9,735 nucleotides of DNA from Anammoximicrobium sp032229885 (GCA_032229885.1 JAVYAJ010000012.1:1-9735); one strand, 5' to 3'; shown: positions 1-7,257, counted from the stretch's first letter. The notes: generated by a model from the letters alone, not told the origin. Made by a program: numbers and translations.

Positions 1-62
1 AATGTTTTTCAGACAGCGACAGCGTTAAGTTGTTGAATGATTACATCTTGTGCTTGCAGTAG

Positions 63-170
63 CTCTGTGTCCTCTGCGCCTCTGCGTTTCATCGACGTTC
101 TTGCGCGGGCGAACTGGCCGGGCTACATGAAAATACGTTTTGGAAACGCAGAGACGCAGAGGACGCTGAG
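63..170. repeat. Imperfect inverted repeat, 28-nt arms
   Basis: The left arm at 63-90 reads as the reverse complement of the right arm at 143-170 with 25 of 28 positions matching. The arms are separated by 52 bases. Both carry the CCTCTGCG / CTCTGCGTTTC core. Arms this long cannot be a chance pairing. The core resembles short dispersed intergenic repeats (CTCTGCG... type) that I recall from planctomycetes and other large GC-rich genomes; that link is from memory and unchecked. It could be a non-coding mobile or REP-like element, or two copies inserted in opposite orientation. Confidence 0.75.
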
Positions 171-210
171 ATTTCGGTGCCCCGTCGTGGCCGGGAGAGA
201 CGTGACAGGC

Positions 211-290
211 GAATCACGGCGGATGGGCACGGATAGCGTGGATGAAGAACAACAGTTGGACGCGATGTCCCTATTCGTGTGATTCATGGT
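211..290. repeat. Possible degenerate inverted repeat
   Basis: GAATCAC at 211-217 and CACGGATAG at 228-236 are echoed in reverse complement by CTATTCGTGTGATTC at 271-285, with an insertion of about ten bases in the left copy. The GGATGGGCACGGATAG and ATTCGTGTGATTCATGG wording resembles a second class of dispersed intergenic repeat. The match is partial and the call is tentative. Confidence 0.3.
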
Positions 291-540
291 CTTCCTCAAA
301 TTTCTCGGCCCTTGTTTGGTTGCGGCTGCGGGCCGCGCTCGGACGGATTGTAGCTAAACGACCGGTAATGACGATTATATTGGCATGGTCTGGGTCGAGC
401 CGGCCTGGCAGCTCAAATTCGATTAGGCTGCGTATCCGGAATGATCGAATTAAACAGAAACCGGTCCGGCGGCGCAAGCGCGCCGCGGGCGACGGACGCA
501 CGTCTCGTGGACGGATCGATCGCTCATTCTTAGTCGAGGC

Positions 541-547
541 AAGGAAG
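541..547 (+). promoter_or_regulatory. Ribosome binding site for cpaC
   Basis: AAGGAAG lies here. It touches the upstream in-frame GTG at 547, which would leave no usable spacing, but sits 8 bases before the in-frame GTG at 556. This favours 556 as the true start. Confidence 0.55.
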
Positions 548-555
548 TGTCACCC

Positions 556-2073
556 GTGAGACAATTCGGATTCTTGATACGGATATCGGCCATTCCAGCC
601 CTCGTCTCGTTGATTGTCATCGGCGGATTGGCAGGCGAGGTCGGTGCACAGGACGGAGTCTCGACGGCTGACCGGCGAATCGGCCGGCCGGCACAGCAGC
701 TCGAGATGATCGTCAACACGAGCCAGGTGCTTAAGCAACGGAAAAAGATCCGTCGAGTGTTCGTCGTCAATCCTGAGATCATTCAGGCGACGCCGCTGGC
801 GCCTACGGAGGTGCAAATTGCGGCACTGACGCCCGGTGTGACGCAACTGAATCTCGATGAAGAAGACGGCAGGATCACGACTTGGGACGTGACAGTCACC
901 CCGGACACCCGGCAACTGCGCGAGGTGCTGCAGTCCGAGTTCCCGGACGCTACGCTGCGCATTCGCCCGCTTGCCAAGAGCGTGTACATCACGGGATATG
1001 TGCCTCGACCCGAGATGGTGCACGAGATCACGACACTCGCCAAGGAATACCACCAGGAGGTGATCAACGGAATCGCGGTCGGCGGCGTCCATCAGGTGGC
1101 GCTGCATGTCAAGGTGATGGAGGTCTCGCGGACCAAACTCCGTCAGCTAGGCCTGGATTGGCAGTTCCTGGGCGACGATATCAGCGTGGCGCAGGGAAGT
1201 GGAGCGGTGTTGTCCCACTCGGCACAGCCCCCGGGCAGTGGCCTGACCAGCGACACGATTCGCTTTGCCGTGTTCGGTGACGCCAGTTCGTTTCTGGGAT
1301 ATCTCCAGGCGCTGCGCAGCCAGAACCTGGTCAAGATCCTGTCTGAACCCACGCTGGTCACGATGACAGGCCGCCCGGCCACGTTTCTGTCCGGCGGCAG
1401 CATCCCGATCATCGTACCGAGCGGGCTGGGCAACTTTTCCGTGGAGTGGCGAACCTACGGAACGCAGGTGGATTTCGTCCCATTGGTTCTGGGCGACGCG
1501 ACGATCCGGCTGGGTGTGCGCGGCAGCGTCAGCGAATTAGATCCCAATCGCGGCACGGAGCTGATGGGGACCAAGGTGCCCGGGATCACCGAGCGGAACG
1601 TCGATACGTCGGTCGAGTTGCGAGCCGGACAGTCGTTGGCGCTGGCTGGGTTGATCCAGAACCGCGTCGAAGCGAACAATCGCGGAATCCCCTGGCTGGC
1701 GGATCTTCCCGTCGTCGGACGGCTGTTTTCGCGCGTCGAAGAAGTCGCGAACGAAGTCGAACTGCTGGTGATCGTGACGCCCGAGTTGATCGCGCCGCTC
1801 GAGGCCCATGAAGTGCCGCAATGCGGTCCCGGCCAGCTCACGACCAGCCCCAGCGACAAGGAGCTGTACTGTTACGGCTATGTCGAAGTCCCCAACGGCG
1901 CAGGGTTTGGCGGGAACCCACCTCCGTGCGCCGCCCCGGCCGCTCCCGGCGGATTCGTTGTGCAACCGGCTGACGGCACACCGGCCGAAGTGCTGCCGCT
2001 GGTGCAACCGCCCTCGGCCGACGCATCCCATTCGGGTCTGCAAGGTCCGTTCGGCTACGATCCCTTGCCCTGA
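556..2073 (+). CDS. cpaC: Tad pilus outer-membrane secretin CpaC/RcpA
   Basis: This protein of 505 residues should form the outer-membrane channel through which the Flp/Tad pilus exits. A signal peptide is clear: a short basic start, a hydrophobic core at about 8-25 and a likely cleavage near A31. Residues about 44-114 match the pilus-assembly N-terminal domain of type II/III secretins, about 115-177 a BON-like domain with VYITGYVPRPEMV, and about 182-415 the secretin domain. The secretin signature is visible in LSEPTLVTMTGRPATFLSGG, VPGITERNVDTSVELRAGQS and GIPWLADLPVVGRLF. The last 90 residues (416-505) are a Pro/Gly-rich tail holding all three cysteines (423, 439, 458). The GTG at 556 was chosen over the GTG at 547 by ribosome-site spacing. 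It is the first visible gene of the tad cluster but is separated from cpaE by 1 kb. The family call is firm; the start is less so. Confidence 0.93.
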   Translation: MRQFGFLIRISAIPALVSLIVIGGLAGEVGAQDGVSTADRRIGRPAQQLEMIVNTSQVLKQRKKIRRVFVVNPEIIQATPLAPTEVQIAALTPGVTQLNLDEEDGRITTWDVTVTPDTRQLREVLQSEFPDATLRIRPLAKSVYITGYVPRPEMVHEITTLAKEYHQEVINGIAVGGVHQVALHVKVMEVSRTKLRQLGLDWQFLGDDISVAQGSGAVLSHSAQPPGSGLTSDTIRFAVFGDASSFLGYLQALRSQNLVKILSEPTLVTMTGRPATFLSGGSIPIIVPSGLGNFSVEWRTYGTQVDFVPLVLGDATIRLGVRGSVSELDPNRGTELMGTKVPGITERNVDTSVELRAGQSLALAGLIQNRVEANNRGIPWLADLPVVGRLFSRVEEVANEVELLVIVTPELIAPLEAHEVPQCGPGQLTTSPSDKELYCYGYVEVPNGAGFGGNPPPCAAPAAPGGFVVQPADGTPAEVLPLVQPPSADASHSGLQGPFGYDPLP

Positions 2074-2235
2074 CGAGGGCATCGCTCGGATCCGTGTGAC
2101 ACACGAACATCGTGCACCGGATGGACGTGCCAAGCGCAGAACTCGTGCGGCGACACGAAACAGGCTGACTGAAGACTCCGTCCGGCAGACGCAGCCGGCG
2201 ACGCTGGTCTGTGGTGACAGTTCGACGCAGCCTGC

Positions 2236-2272
2236 CTCGTCCCGTGGGCTGACTGGCCCTGCCCACGGCGAG
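2236..2272 (+). terminator. Strong bulged hairpin, possible terminator of cpaC
   Basis: CCGTGGGC at 2242-2249 pairs perfectly with GCCCACGG at 2261-2268 around an 11-base loop. The stem continues, after a two-base bulge at 2240-2241, with CTCG (2236-2239) pairing to CGAG (2269-2272), giving 12 base pairs. It lies 162 bases after the cpaC stop. Only a short CTTT follows, so an intrinsic terminator is possible but not typical; an RNA-stability or regulatory element would look the same. Confidence 0.4.
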
Positions 2273-2921
2273 CTTTGCCAGTGCCGCCAGTCCGAAGTCA
2301 ACGACCGTTACGAAGAATTGTCGCCTCGTTTATCAGCCTGGAACGCATCTCTCGAAGCAAGCCCATGCCGGCGTGGAAGGCCATGCTCCGTCGTGGCTGC
2401 CACCGAATGGACGCAGCGGAGCGAGTCCCTCTCGGACGGTGCACTGTCGCGCGGTCGCCGCCCCACTATTTCGTTTGCCATTGTGGCGTGTCCAGATCGT
2501 TCTTCGGGCAATCGAGGGCGGCTTCGCGTTCCGTGTCCCATCAATTCTGATTTTTGGCAATAGGCTGTGCGTGGTAGGGACAAAACGTTCTCCGCGCGGA
2601 TCAGACCAACGCCAATCAAACGGGAACCGAAAAGCGCTGCCATTGTTGGGCCTTCGCGAGATTCCATCCGTTGGATCTGAAAAGGATCGTCGATCGTGAC
2701 CCGGTTTTTTCTCGAGACGCGTAATTTACAGCCTAGACTTGCGGTGAACGAGGTGCGAGAAGGCCGGCGCGACCGGCTTCGGCAGGCGGAACGTCGGGCT
2801 GGCGGTTCGCCCGGACGACGCGTCTGGGCGGACGCGGCAGGCAGAGGCTCGATTTCCGGCCCGCGCGTCAGAGCGTGTACGACGACGCGCGGTCCTGGAT
2901 CTTCGCCGTTTTGTCGCTGAC

Positions 2922-2934
2922 GCCGCCCGGCGGC
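2922..2934. repeat. Small GCCGC-CCG-GCGGC hairpin
   Basis: A perfect 5-bp stem with a 3-base loop, followed by ATCCTTTT. The right side and flank, CGGCATCCT (2931-2939), recur exactly at 4453-4461 beside another hairpin. By itself the stem is short enough to be chance in GC-rich DNA. Confidence 0.3.
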
Positions 2935-3112
2935 ATCCTTTTCGTATGCAGGGCCGGGCCTGGCGTCCTTGCCCGCTGGCGCGCTGGTGACGCCGATTCG
3001 GAAAAAACCGTCGCGGCCGCCAGTCGCATCGTGCGAAGATCCAGGCCGCCCTAAGGCGCAACGGTCCAACCGATAGTCCCAGAATTCCCGTGGAAAAGAA
3101 TGTGCGAGCCCT

Positions 3113-4345
3113 ATGAGTCCCGTATTGAGAACGGTCATTGTCGCGCCCGACAACACCTTGCGGCGAGAGTTGCGGCTTATCATCTCGGCTCTGGAGACCG
3201 TGCAGGTCGAGGCGGAATGGGCGGATTCTGACGGTTTTTCATTCTCGGCCGATGCGCCGAACGTGGCGCTGATCGACGTCGATGCCGACACGGAACGGGC
3301 GCTCGAGCTGATCACCCGCCTGGCGCGCCAGGGACAGTGCGGCGTCTGTGCAGTGAGTCGATTCGACGACGGCCAGCGGGTGTTGCGGGCCATCCGCGCG
3401 GGCGCGCACGAGTTTCTGACGCTGCCGATCCCGTCGCGCGAGCTGCGAAGTTTGCTGCGCTCCGCCGCGGCTCGCGGACAAGTGCGCGATTCCGCGGCTC
3501 GCGGCAGTACAATGGTCGCCGTGGCCGGGGCGTCCGGCGGTGTCGGCTCGACCAGCATCGCAGTGAATCTGAGCAGCATTTTGGCCGCGCATCCCGAGTC
3601 TTCGGTCGTGCTGCTCGATTTGGATCTGGTGCTCGGAGACGTCGACGTCTTTCTGGACATGACCTACGAACACACGCTCGCCGATCTGGTGCGGAATGTC
3701 AGCCGATTGGACGCCGAATTGTTGCGTCGCTCGCTGGCGCGCCATGATTGCGGTCTGCACCTGCTGCCGCGTCCGGCCGAGTTGAGTGACGCCTGGCTGG
3801 TGACCGAGACGGCGTTGCGGCGCGTGTTGACCCTGCTGAAAGAGTCCAGTTCACACGTCGTGGTGGATCTATCCAAAGCATACAGTCCGCTGGACATGGC
3901 CGCGCTCGAGTGTTGCGACGTCGCCCTGTTGGTCACTCAACTGGACCTGCCCGGATTGCGAAACGTCGTGCGGCTGCTCAAGTCCTTTCGCCTCGTCCCC
4001 GGCCTGTCGGAAAAACTGAGACTGGTCGTCAACCGCGTACTGCCGGATGCCGAGACGATTCGGGTCAAGCGAGCCGAGGAGATCGTGGGCCACGAAATCT
4101 TCTGGCAGGTGCCCAACGATTATCGTTTGATGATCGGCACCCGCAACAACGGGGTGCCGCTGATTTCGCAGGCGCCCAAAGCGGAAATCACCCAATCGTT
4201 GGCGGGCCTGGCGCGGGCGTTGACGGGCGAACGCGCGGTCGAAGATCAGCCGACCATGCGAACACCCAGCGCTGCGCCGATGCTGAGCAAGTGGCTCGGA
4301 TTCTGGTCGTCGGGGGGACCGCGAGCCCAACAGCCCGTGTCGTAA
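3113..4345 (+). CDS. cpaE: Tad pilus localisation ATPase-like protein CpaE/TadZ
   Basis: CpaE/TadZ proteins belong to the ParA/MinD superfamily and place the Tad machine at the correct cell site. This one has 410 residues. Residues about 6-118 form a receiver-like domain: VALID55 occupies the phospho-acceptor position, but the usual conserved Lys of the K-P motif is Leu104 (FLTLPI), so it looks degenerate. Residues about 134-370 form the ATPase-like domain, with a P-loop at 139-148 (GASGGVGSTS), the Walker A' LLDLDLVLGD at 167-176 and VVVDLSK with D252. Both lysines expected in a deviant Walker A are replaced by serine. The C-terminal 35 or so residues are low-complexity. ATG 3113 is the first start after the in-frame stop at 3074; only a weak GGAAAAG precedes it. 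It lies between cpaC and cpaF, as in other tad loci. The family is clear, but ATPase activity is doubtful. Confidence 0.9.
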   Translation: MSPVLRTVIVAPDNTLRRELRLIISALETVQVEAEWADSDGFSFSADAPNVALIDVDADTERALELITRLARQGQCGVCAVSRFDDGQRVLRAIRAGAHEFLTLPIPSRELRSLLRSAAARGQVRDSAARGSTMVAVAGASGGVGSTSIAVNLSSILAAHPESSVVLLDLDLVLGDVDVFLDMTYEHTLADLVRNVSRLDAELLRRSLARHDCGLHLLPRPAELSDAWLVTETALRRVLTLLKESSSHVVVDLSKAYSPLDMAALECCDVALLVTQLDLPGLRNVVRLLKSFRLVPGLSEKLRLVVNRVLPDAETIRVKRAEEIVGHEIFWQVPNDYRLMIGTRNNGVPLISQAPKAEITQSLAGLARALTGERAVEDQPTMRTPSAAPMLSKWLGFWSSGGPRAQQPVS

Positions 4346-4440
4346 GCGGCGGCGGGCGAGCAATGCGGCGCGAGGGCGACGGCACGGTGGCGATCAGGCC
4401 GATTGGCGATGGGACGCCTGGCCGGGCGGGCGAGGGGCGC

Positions 4441-4456
4441 GCCGCGTAGACGCGGC
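4441..4456. repeat. Hairpin GCCGCG-TAGA-CGCGGC
   Basis: A perfect 6-bp stem, with the T and A of the loop also able to pair. It is followed by ATCCT, so CGGCATCCT (4453-4461) repeats the sequence found at 2931-2939. There is no T-tract, so it is not an intrinsic terminator; a small dispersed palindrome is the likelier reading. Confidence 0.4.
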
Positions 4457-4488
4457 ATCCTACCGCGTTCGGGCCCCCTCCTCGACCG

Positions 4489-4507
4489 GGCGCGCGACGA
4501 GCGCGCC
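4489..4507. repeat. Hairpin GGCGCGC-GACGA-GCGCGCC
   Basis: A perfect 7-bp stem with a 5-base loop in the cpaE-cpaF gap. It has no T-tract. The local GC content is very high, so chance formation cannot be excluded. Confidence 0.3.
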
Positions 4508-4649
4508 GTGCGCTGCGGTCGCCGGGCATGTGGCGGCAGGCGGGAGGATGCTGGCGCCGCCGCCAAGGCGCCGATCGCTGCGGGCCGTCAGAATATCGGG
4601 CTGAGCGCCTCTTTTCGGGTGCGCGTCTGTTCGTGAGCTAGAGTTGATT

Positions 4650-4665
4650 GCCGCCGGATGGCGGC
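4650..4665. repeat. Hairpin GCCGCC-GGAT-GGCGGC upstream of cpaF
   Basis: A perfect 6-bp stem with a 4-base loop, 49 bases before the cpaF start and followed by CTGTTTCC. The same stem sequence recurs with a different loop at 7184-7199, upstream of tadC. It lies in the presumed cpaF leader and could affect RNA processing or translation. Confidence 0.4.
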
Positions 4666-4703
4666 CTGTTTCCCCACCAACAAAGACTCCCGGCTCGGAT
4701 CCC

Positions 4704-4708
4704 GGAGG
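4704..4708 (+). promoter_or_regulatory. Ribosome binding site for cpaF
   Basis: GGAGG lies 6 bases before ATG 4715. It directly abuts ATG 4709 and is inside the longer frame from 4658, so it selects 4715 as the start. Confidence 0.75.
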
Positions 4709-4714
4709 ATGACG

Positions 4715-6058
4715 ATGAGTACGACAAACGGCGCGGCCGCCGTCGCGGGGGCTGGCCCGAAAAAACTGACTCCTCTTTCGGACGACACGTTCGAGAGTCT
4801 CAAGCAGCGGATTCACAACCGCTTGGTCGAGAAGCTCGATCTGAATCGGATCAGCGGCATCGAAGGCGACACGCTGCGCCGCGAGATCCGCACGATCGTC
4901 GAGCATCTGTGTGACGTGGAAGAGACGCTGCTGAACCGGCAGGAACGCGAGCAGTTGATCGAAGAGGTTCTGGACCAGGCGCTTGGGCTGGGGCCGCTCG
5001 AGTTGTTGCTAAAGGACCACACGATTAGCGACATTCTAATCAACGGGCCGAAGCGCGTGTACGTCGAACGTCAGGGCAAGTTGCAGCGGACCGACGTCGA
5101 GTTTCGAGACAATGGGCAACTGCTCCAGATCATCGATCGCATCGTGTCGCGGGTTGGGCGCCGAGTCGATGAAACGTGCCCCATGGTGGACGCCCGCTTG
5201 GCGGATGGTTCGCGCGTCAACGCGATCATTCCTCCGCTGGCGCTCGATGGTCCGGCGGTCTCGATTCGGCGGTTCGGCGTCAACCCTTTGAAACTGGAAG
5301 ACCTGTTGAATCTGCGGGCATTCACCCCGGAAATGGTGATGCTGCTCGAAGGGGCCATCAAAGCCCGGCTGAACATCGTCATCTCTGGCGGAACGGGCTC
5401 CGGCAAGACGACGATGCTGAATGTCCTGTCCAGTTTCATCGGCAATGAAGATCGGATCGTCACCATCGAAGACGCCGCCGAGCTGCAGTTGCAGCAGGAT
5501 CACGTCGTCCGTCTGGAAACCCGCCCGCCGAACATCGAAGGGCGGGGCGAAGTCCGGGCGACCGAACTGGTCCGCAACGCCCTGCGAATGCGGCCGGAAC
5601 GGATCATCATCGGCGAGTGCCGCGGTCCGGAAACGCTCGACATGCTGCAGGCGATGAACACCGGCCACGACGGCTCGCTGACGACCATCCATGCCAACTC
5701 GCCGCGAGACGCCGTGGCTCGCATCGAGACGATGGTGATGATGAACGGGTTCGAGCTGCCGTTGAAAGCGATGCGGCACCAGATCGCCAGCGCGGTGGAT
5801 CTGATCATCCAGATCTGTCGCCTGCAGGGGGGGCCTCGCCGGATGACGCACGTGACCGAAGTCGTGGGGATGGAGCAGGACATCGTCGTGATGCAAGACG
5901 TCTTTCTGTACAACCAGGAAGGGATCGACGAGCATGGGCGTGCCCGCGGACACTTTTCGGCGACCGGCGTACGTCCCGCATTCATGCACAAACTAGAAGC
6001 CGCCGGGGTGCGTCTGCCCGCCAACATCTTTCGGCAGCGAGTGATGATGCGCGATTGA
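4715..6058 (+). CDS. cpaF: Tad pilus assembly ATPase CpaF/TadA
   Basis: This is the cytoplasmic hexameric secretion ATPase of the GspE/VirB11 superfamily that drives Flp pilin assembly. The protein of 447 residues has an N-terminal helical region (about 15-100), a linker domain and a full ATPase core. The Walker A GGTGSGKTT is at 225-233 with catalytic K231. The acidic region EDRIVTIEDAAE comes next, then the Walker B IIIGE at 297-301 followed by CRGPET, and the His box TTIHANS at about 323-329 with H326. All key residues are intact, so the protein should be active. ATG 4715 was chosen because GGAGG sits 6 bases before it; starts at 4658 and 4709 would give 19 or 2 extra residues and have poor ribosome sites. 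tadB follows 109 bases downstream, so it is likely co-transcribed with tadB and tadC. Confidence 0.96.
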   Translation: MSTTNGAAAVAGAGPKKLTPLSDDTFESLKQRIHNRLVEKLDLNRISGIEGDTLRREIRTIVEHLCDVEETLLNRQEREQLIEEVLDQALGLGPLELLLKDHTISDILINGPKRVYVERQGKLQRTDVEFRDNGQLLQIIDRIVSRVGRRVDETCPMVDARLADGSRVNAIIPPLALDGPAVSIRRFGVNPLKLEDLLNLRAFTPEMVMLLEGAIKARLNIVISGGTGSGKTTMLNVLSSFIGNEDRIVTIEDAAELQLQQDHVVRLETRPPNIEGRGEVRATELVRNALRMRPERIIIGECRGPETLDMLQAMNTGHDGSLTTIHANSPRDAVARIETMVMMNGFELPLKAMRHQIASAVDLIIQICRLQGGPRRMTHVTEVVGMEQDIVVMQDVFLYNQEGIDEHGRARGHFSATGVRPAFMHKLEAAGVRLPANIFRQRVMMRD

Positions 6059-6167
6059 GACGCGCGTCGGCCATTCGTCGCGGCGCCCGATCGACTGGCG
6101 CGCTGAACGTGACGGATGCGCCAAACCGTGATGGCGGTCCGGATCAACGAGGAAAGGCAATGCACCG

Positions 6168-7154
6168 ATGTCGCTGAATGTTCTGGCGATCGTGACGATC
6201 TCCGCCGTATTCTTCGGCGTAGCCGCGTTGGCCGCCGCTGGCCTGGCTTGGGCGCGCAGTCGCCGGACGTCGCTGGCCGAAGCGCGCCTCGATGCCATGA
6301 CCAAGTCCATCACGATCTATGCCCGAGACGATCTGGGGCACGTCGCAGGATCGAACTCCTATTTCGCGGACGATTGGGGCCAGCCTGCCGAGTGGGAACG
6401 CTGGATCGGCGGATTTCTCGACGTGCGGGCTCTGATTCGTCAAGCCGGCGTGCGCGTCACGCCTTGGCAGTTGCTGGGGCTGACCGCCGGAGCCGCAAGC
6501 GGCGGCGCGCTGCTGGGCAGTCTGAGCCGGGCGGCCCTGTGGACCGGGCCGCTAGCCACGATCGGCGCCGCCGCGGCGCCGTTGCTCTGGCTGTTGTGGA
6601 AGCGGCAGCAGCGATTCGTGAAATTTGAAAGCCAGATGCCGGATGCTCTGGATCTGCTGGCTCGCTCGCTCCGCGCCGGGCACAGCATGGCCGACGGCTT
6701 GCGGCTGATCAGCGAGGAAATGGCCGATCCGATCGCGGGCGAGTTTCGACGATGTTATCAACAGCAAGCCCTGGGAGTCGCCCTGGAATCCACGCTCGAA
6801 GAGTTGACGGTTCGCGTTCCCAATCCCGACCTGCGATTCTTCGTCAACGCCGTCATCCTGCAGCGGCAGACGGGCGGCGATACGGCGGAGATCCTGGACA
6901 AGATCGCGACGTTGGTTCGACAACGCTTCCAAATCCGAGCTCAAGTCCGGGCGCTGACGGGCGAAGGACGCCTGTCCGGCATGGTCCTGTTGGCCCTGCC
7001 GATCGTTTTGGCGATCTATCTGTACTTTCGCAACCCCGATTACTTGCTGCTCCTGTTTAGCGATCCGCTGGGGCAGAAGATGGTCATCGCGGCGATCGTT
7101 TTGCAGATCCTGGGCGGCGTGGTCATCAAACGGATCGTGGACATCAAGATTTGA
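6168..7154 (+). CDS. tadB: Tad inner-membrane platform protein TadB
   Basis: TadB is an inner-membrane platform protein of the type II secretion F family; with TadC it couples the CpaF motor to pilin insertion. The 328 residues include an N-terminal membrane segment (about 4-28), a soluble stretch, two hydrophobic segments at about 100-121 and 124-143, a cytoplasmic T2SSF domain at about 155-265 and two C-terminal membrane segments (about 270-288 and 303-321). The diagnostic stretch is MPDALDLLARSLRAGHSMADG at about 157-177, with LQRQTGGDTAEILDKIA at about 231-247. GGAAAGG ends 10 bases before ATG 6168, supporting that start; an overlapping ATG at 6160 is out of frame. It sits between cpaF and tadC as in most tad loci. 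Its length is normal and nothing is broken. Confidence 0.94.
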   Translation: MSLNVLAIVTISAVFFGVAALAAAGLAWARSRRTSLAEARLDAMTKSITIYARDDLGHVAGSNSYFADDWGQPAEWERWIGGFLDVRALIRQAGVRVTPWQLLGLTAGAASGGALLGSLSRAALWTGPLATIGAAAAPLLWLLWKRQQRFVKFESQMPDALDLLARSLRAGHSMADGLRLISEEMADPIAGEFRRCYQQQALGVALESTLEELTVRVPNPDLRFFVNAVILQRQTGGDTAEILDKIATLVRQRFQIRAQVRALTGEGRLSGMVLLALPIVLAIYLYFRNPDYLLLLFSDPLGQKMVIAAIVLQILGGVVIKRIVDIKI

Positions 7155-7183
7155 GTCGTTCGCCGTCAGCAAGCGCCGGGCAG

Positions 7184-7199
7184 GCCGCCCCGAGGCGGC
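7184..7199. repeat. Hairpin GCCGCC-CCGA-GGCGGC between tadB and tadC
   Basis: A perfect 6-bp stem with a 4-base loop in the 103-base gap. Its stem is identical to that at 4650-4665. It is followed by CATGGCC rather than a T-tract, so termination is unlikely. Confidence 0.4.
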
Positions 7200-7257
7200 A
7201 TGGCCAGCGCTGCGACCGGGACTCGAACCGCGGGTAGACCGCGAAAAGGCTGCTGCC

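Larger units (their letters stand above)
1..555. other. Non-coding region upstream of cpaC
   Basis: No reading frame here has protein-like composition; the short open frames are rich in Arg, Ser and Cys and match no family I recognise. The region holds a strong inverted repeat (63-90 / 143-170) and a weaker repeat-like stretch near 211-290. From about 300 to 540 it is mixed-composition DNA that probably contains the promoter of cpaC, but I cannot pick a convincing -35/-10 pair. An AT-richer patch near 355-385 is the only weak candidate. Confidence 0.6.
2074..3112. other. 1-kb gap without a recognisable gene
   Basis: No frame on either strand reads like a protein here. The longest, a minus-strand frame at 2308-3660, has shadow-like Arg/Ser composition and runs 550 bases into cpaE. 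No Flp pilin, TadE-like or CpaB-like sequence is visible, and no tRNA. Contents I can support are a strong hairpin at 2236-2272, a small GCCGC hairpin at 2922-2934, and an in-frame stop at 3074-3076 that fixes the cpaE start. The cpaE promoter may lie in the less GC-rich part near 2530-2740, but no clear promoter boxes were found. Confidence 0.55.
4346..4714. other. Very GC-rich gap between cpaE and cpaF
   Basis: This 369-base stretch has no protein-like frame; open frames are Arg/Gly/Ala-rich artefacts of high GC content. It carries three perfect short hairpins (4441-4456, 4489-4507, 4650-4665) and ends in a strong ribosome binding site. A frame open from ATG 4658 into cpaF exists but is better read as untranslated leader. 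Confidence 0.5.

Noticed and set aside
37..282. 81-residue plus-strand frame at the left end
   Set aside because: It runs through both arms of the inverted repeat and has no coding character.
383..398. Possible sigma-54 promoter (TGGCATGGTCTGGGTC)
   Set aside because: The -24 half is suggestive but the -12 half does not match TTGC, and the spacing is not right.
2308..3660. 450-residue minus-strand open frame spanning the gap and the start of cpaE
   Set aside because: It overlaps 548 bases of cpaE, has Arg/Ser-rich shadow composition, and shows no family motif.
4403..4636. 77-residue Arg/Gly-rich frame between cpaE and cpaF
   Set aside because: Its composition follows the very high local GC content and there is no ribosome binding site or known motif.
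5036..5989. 317-residue minus-strand open frame
   Set aside because: It lies wholly inside cpaF, whose protein shows every ATPase motif; the His/Asp/Arg-rich antisense product is a codon-bias shadow.
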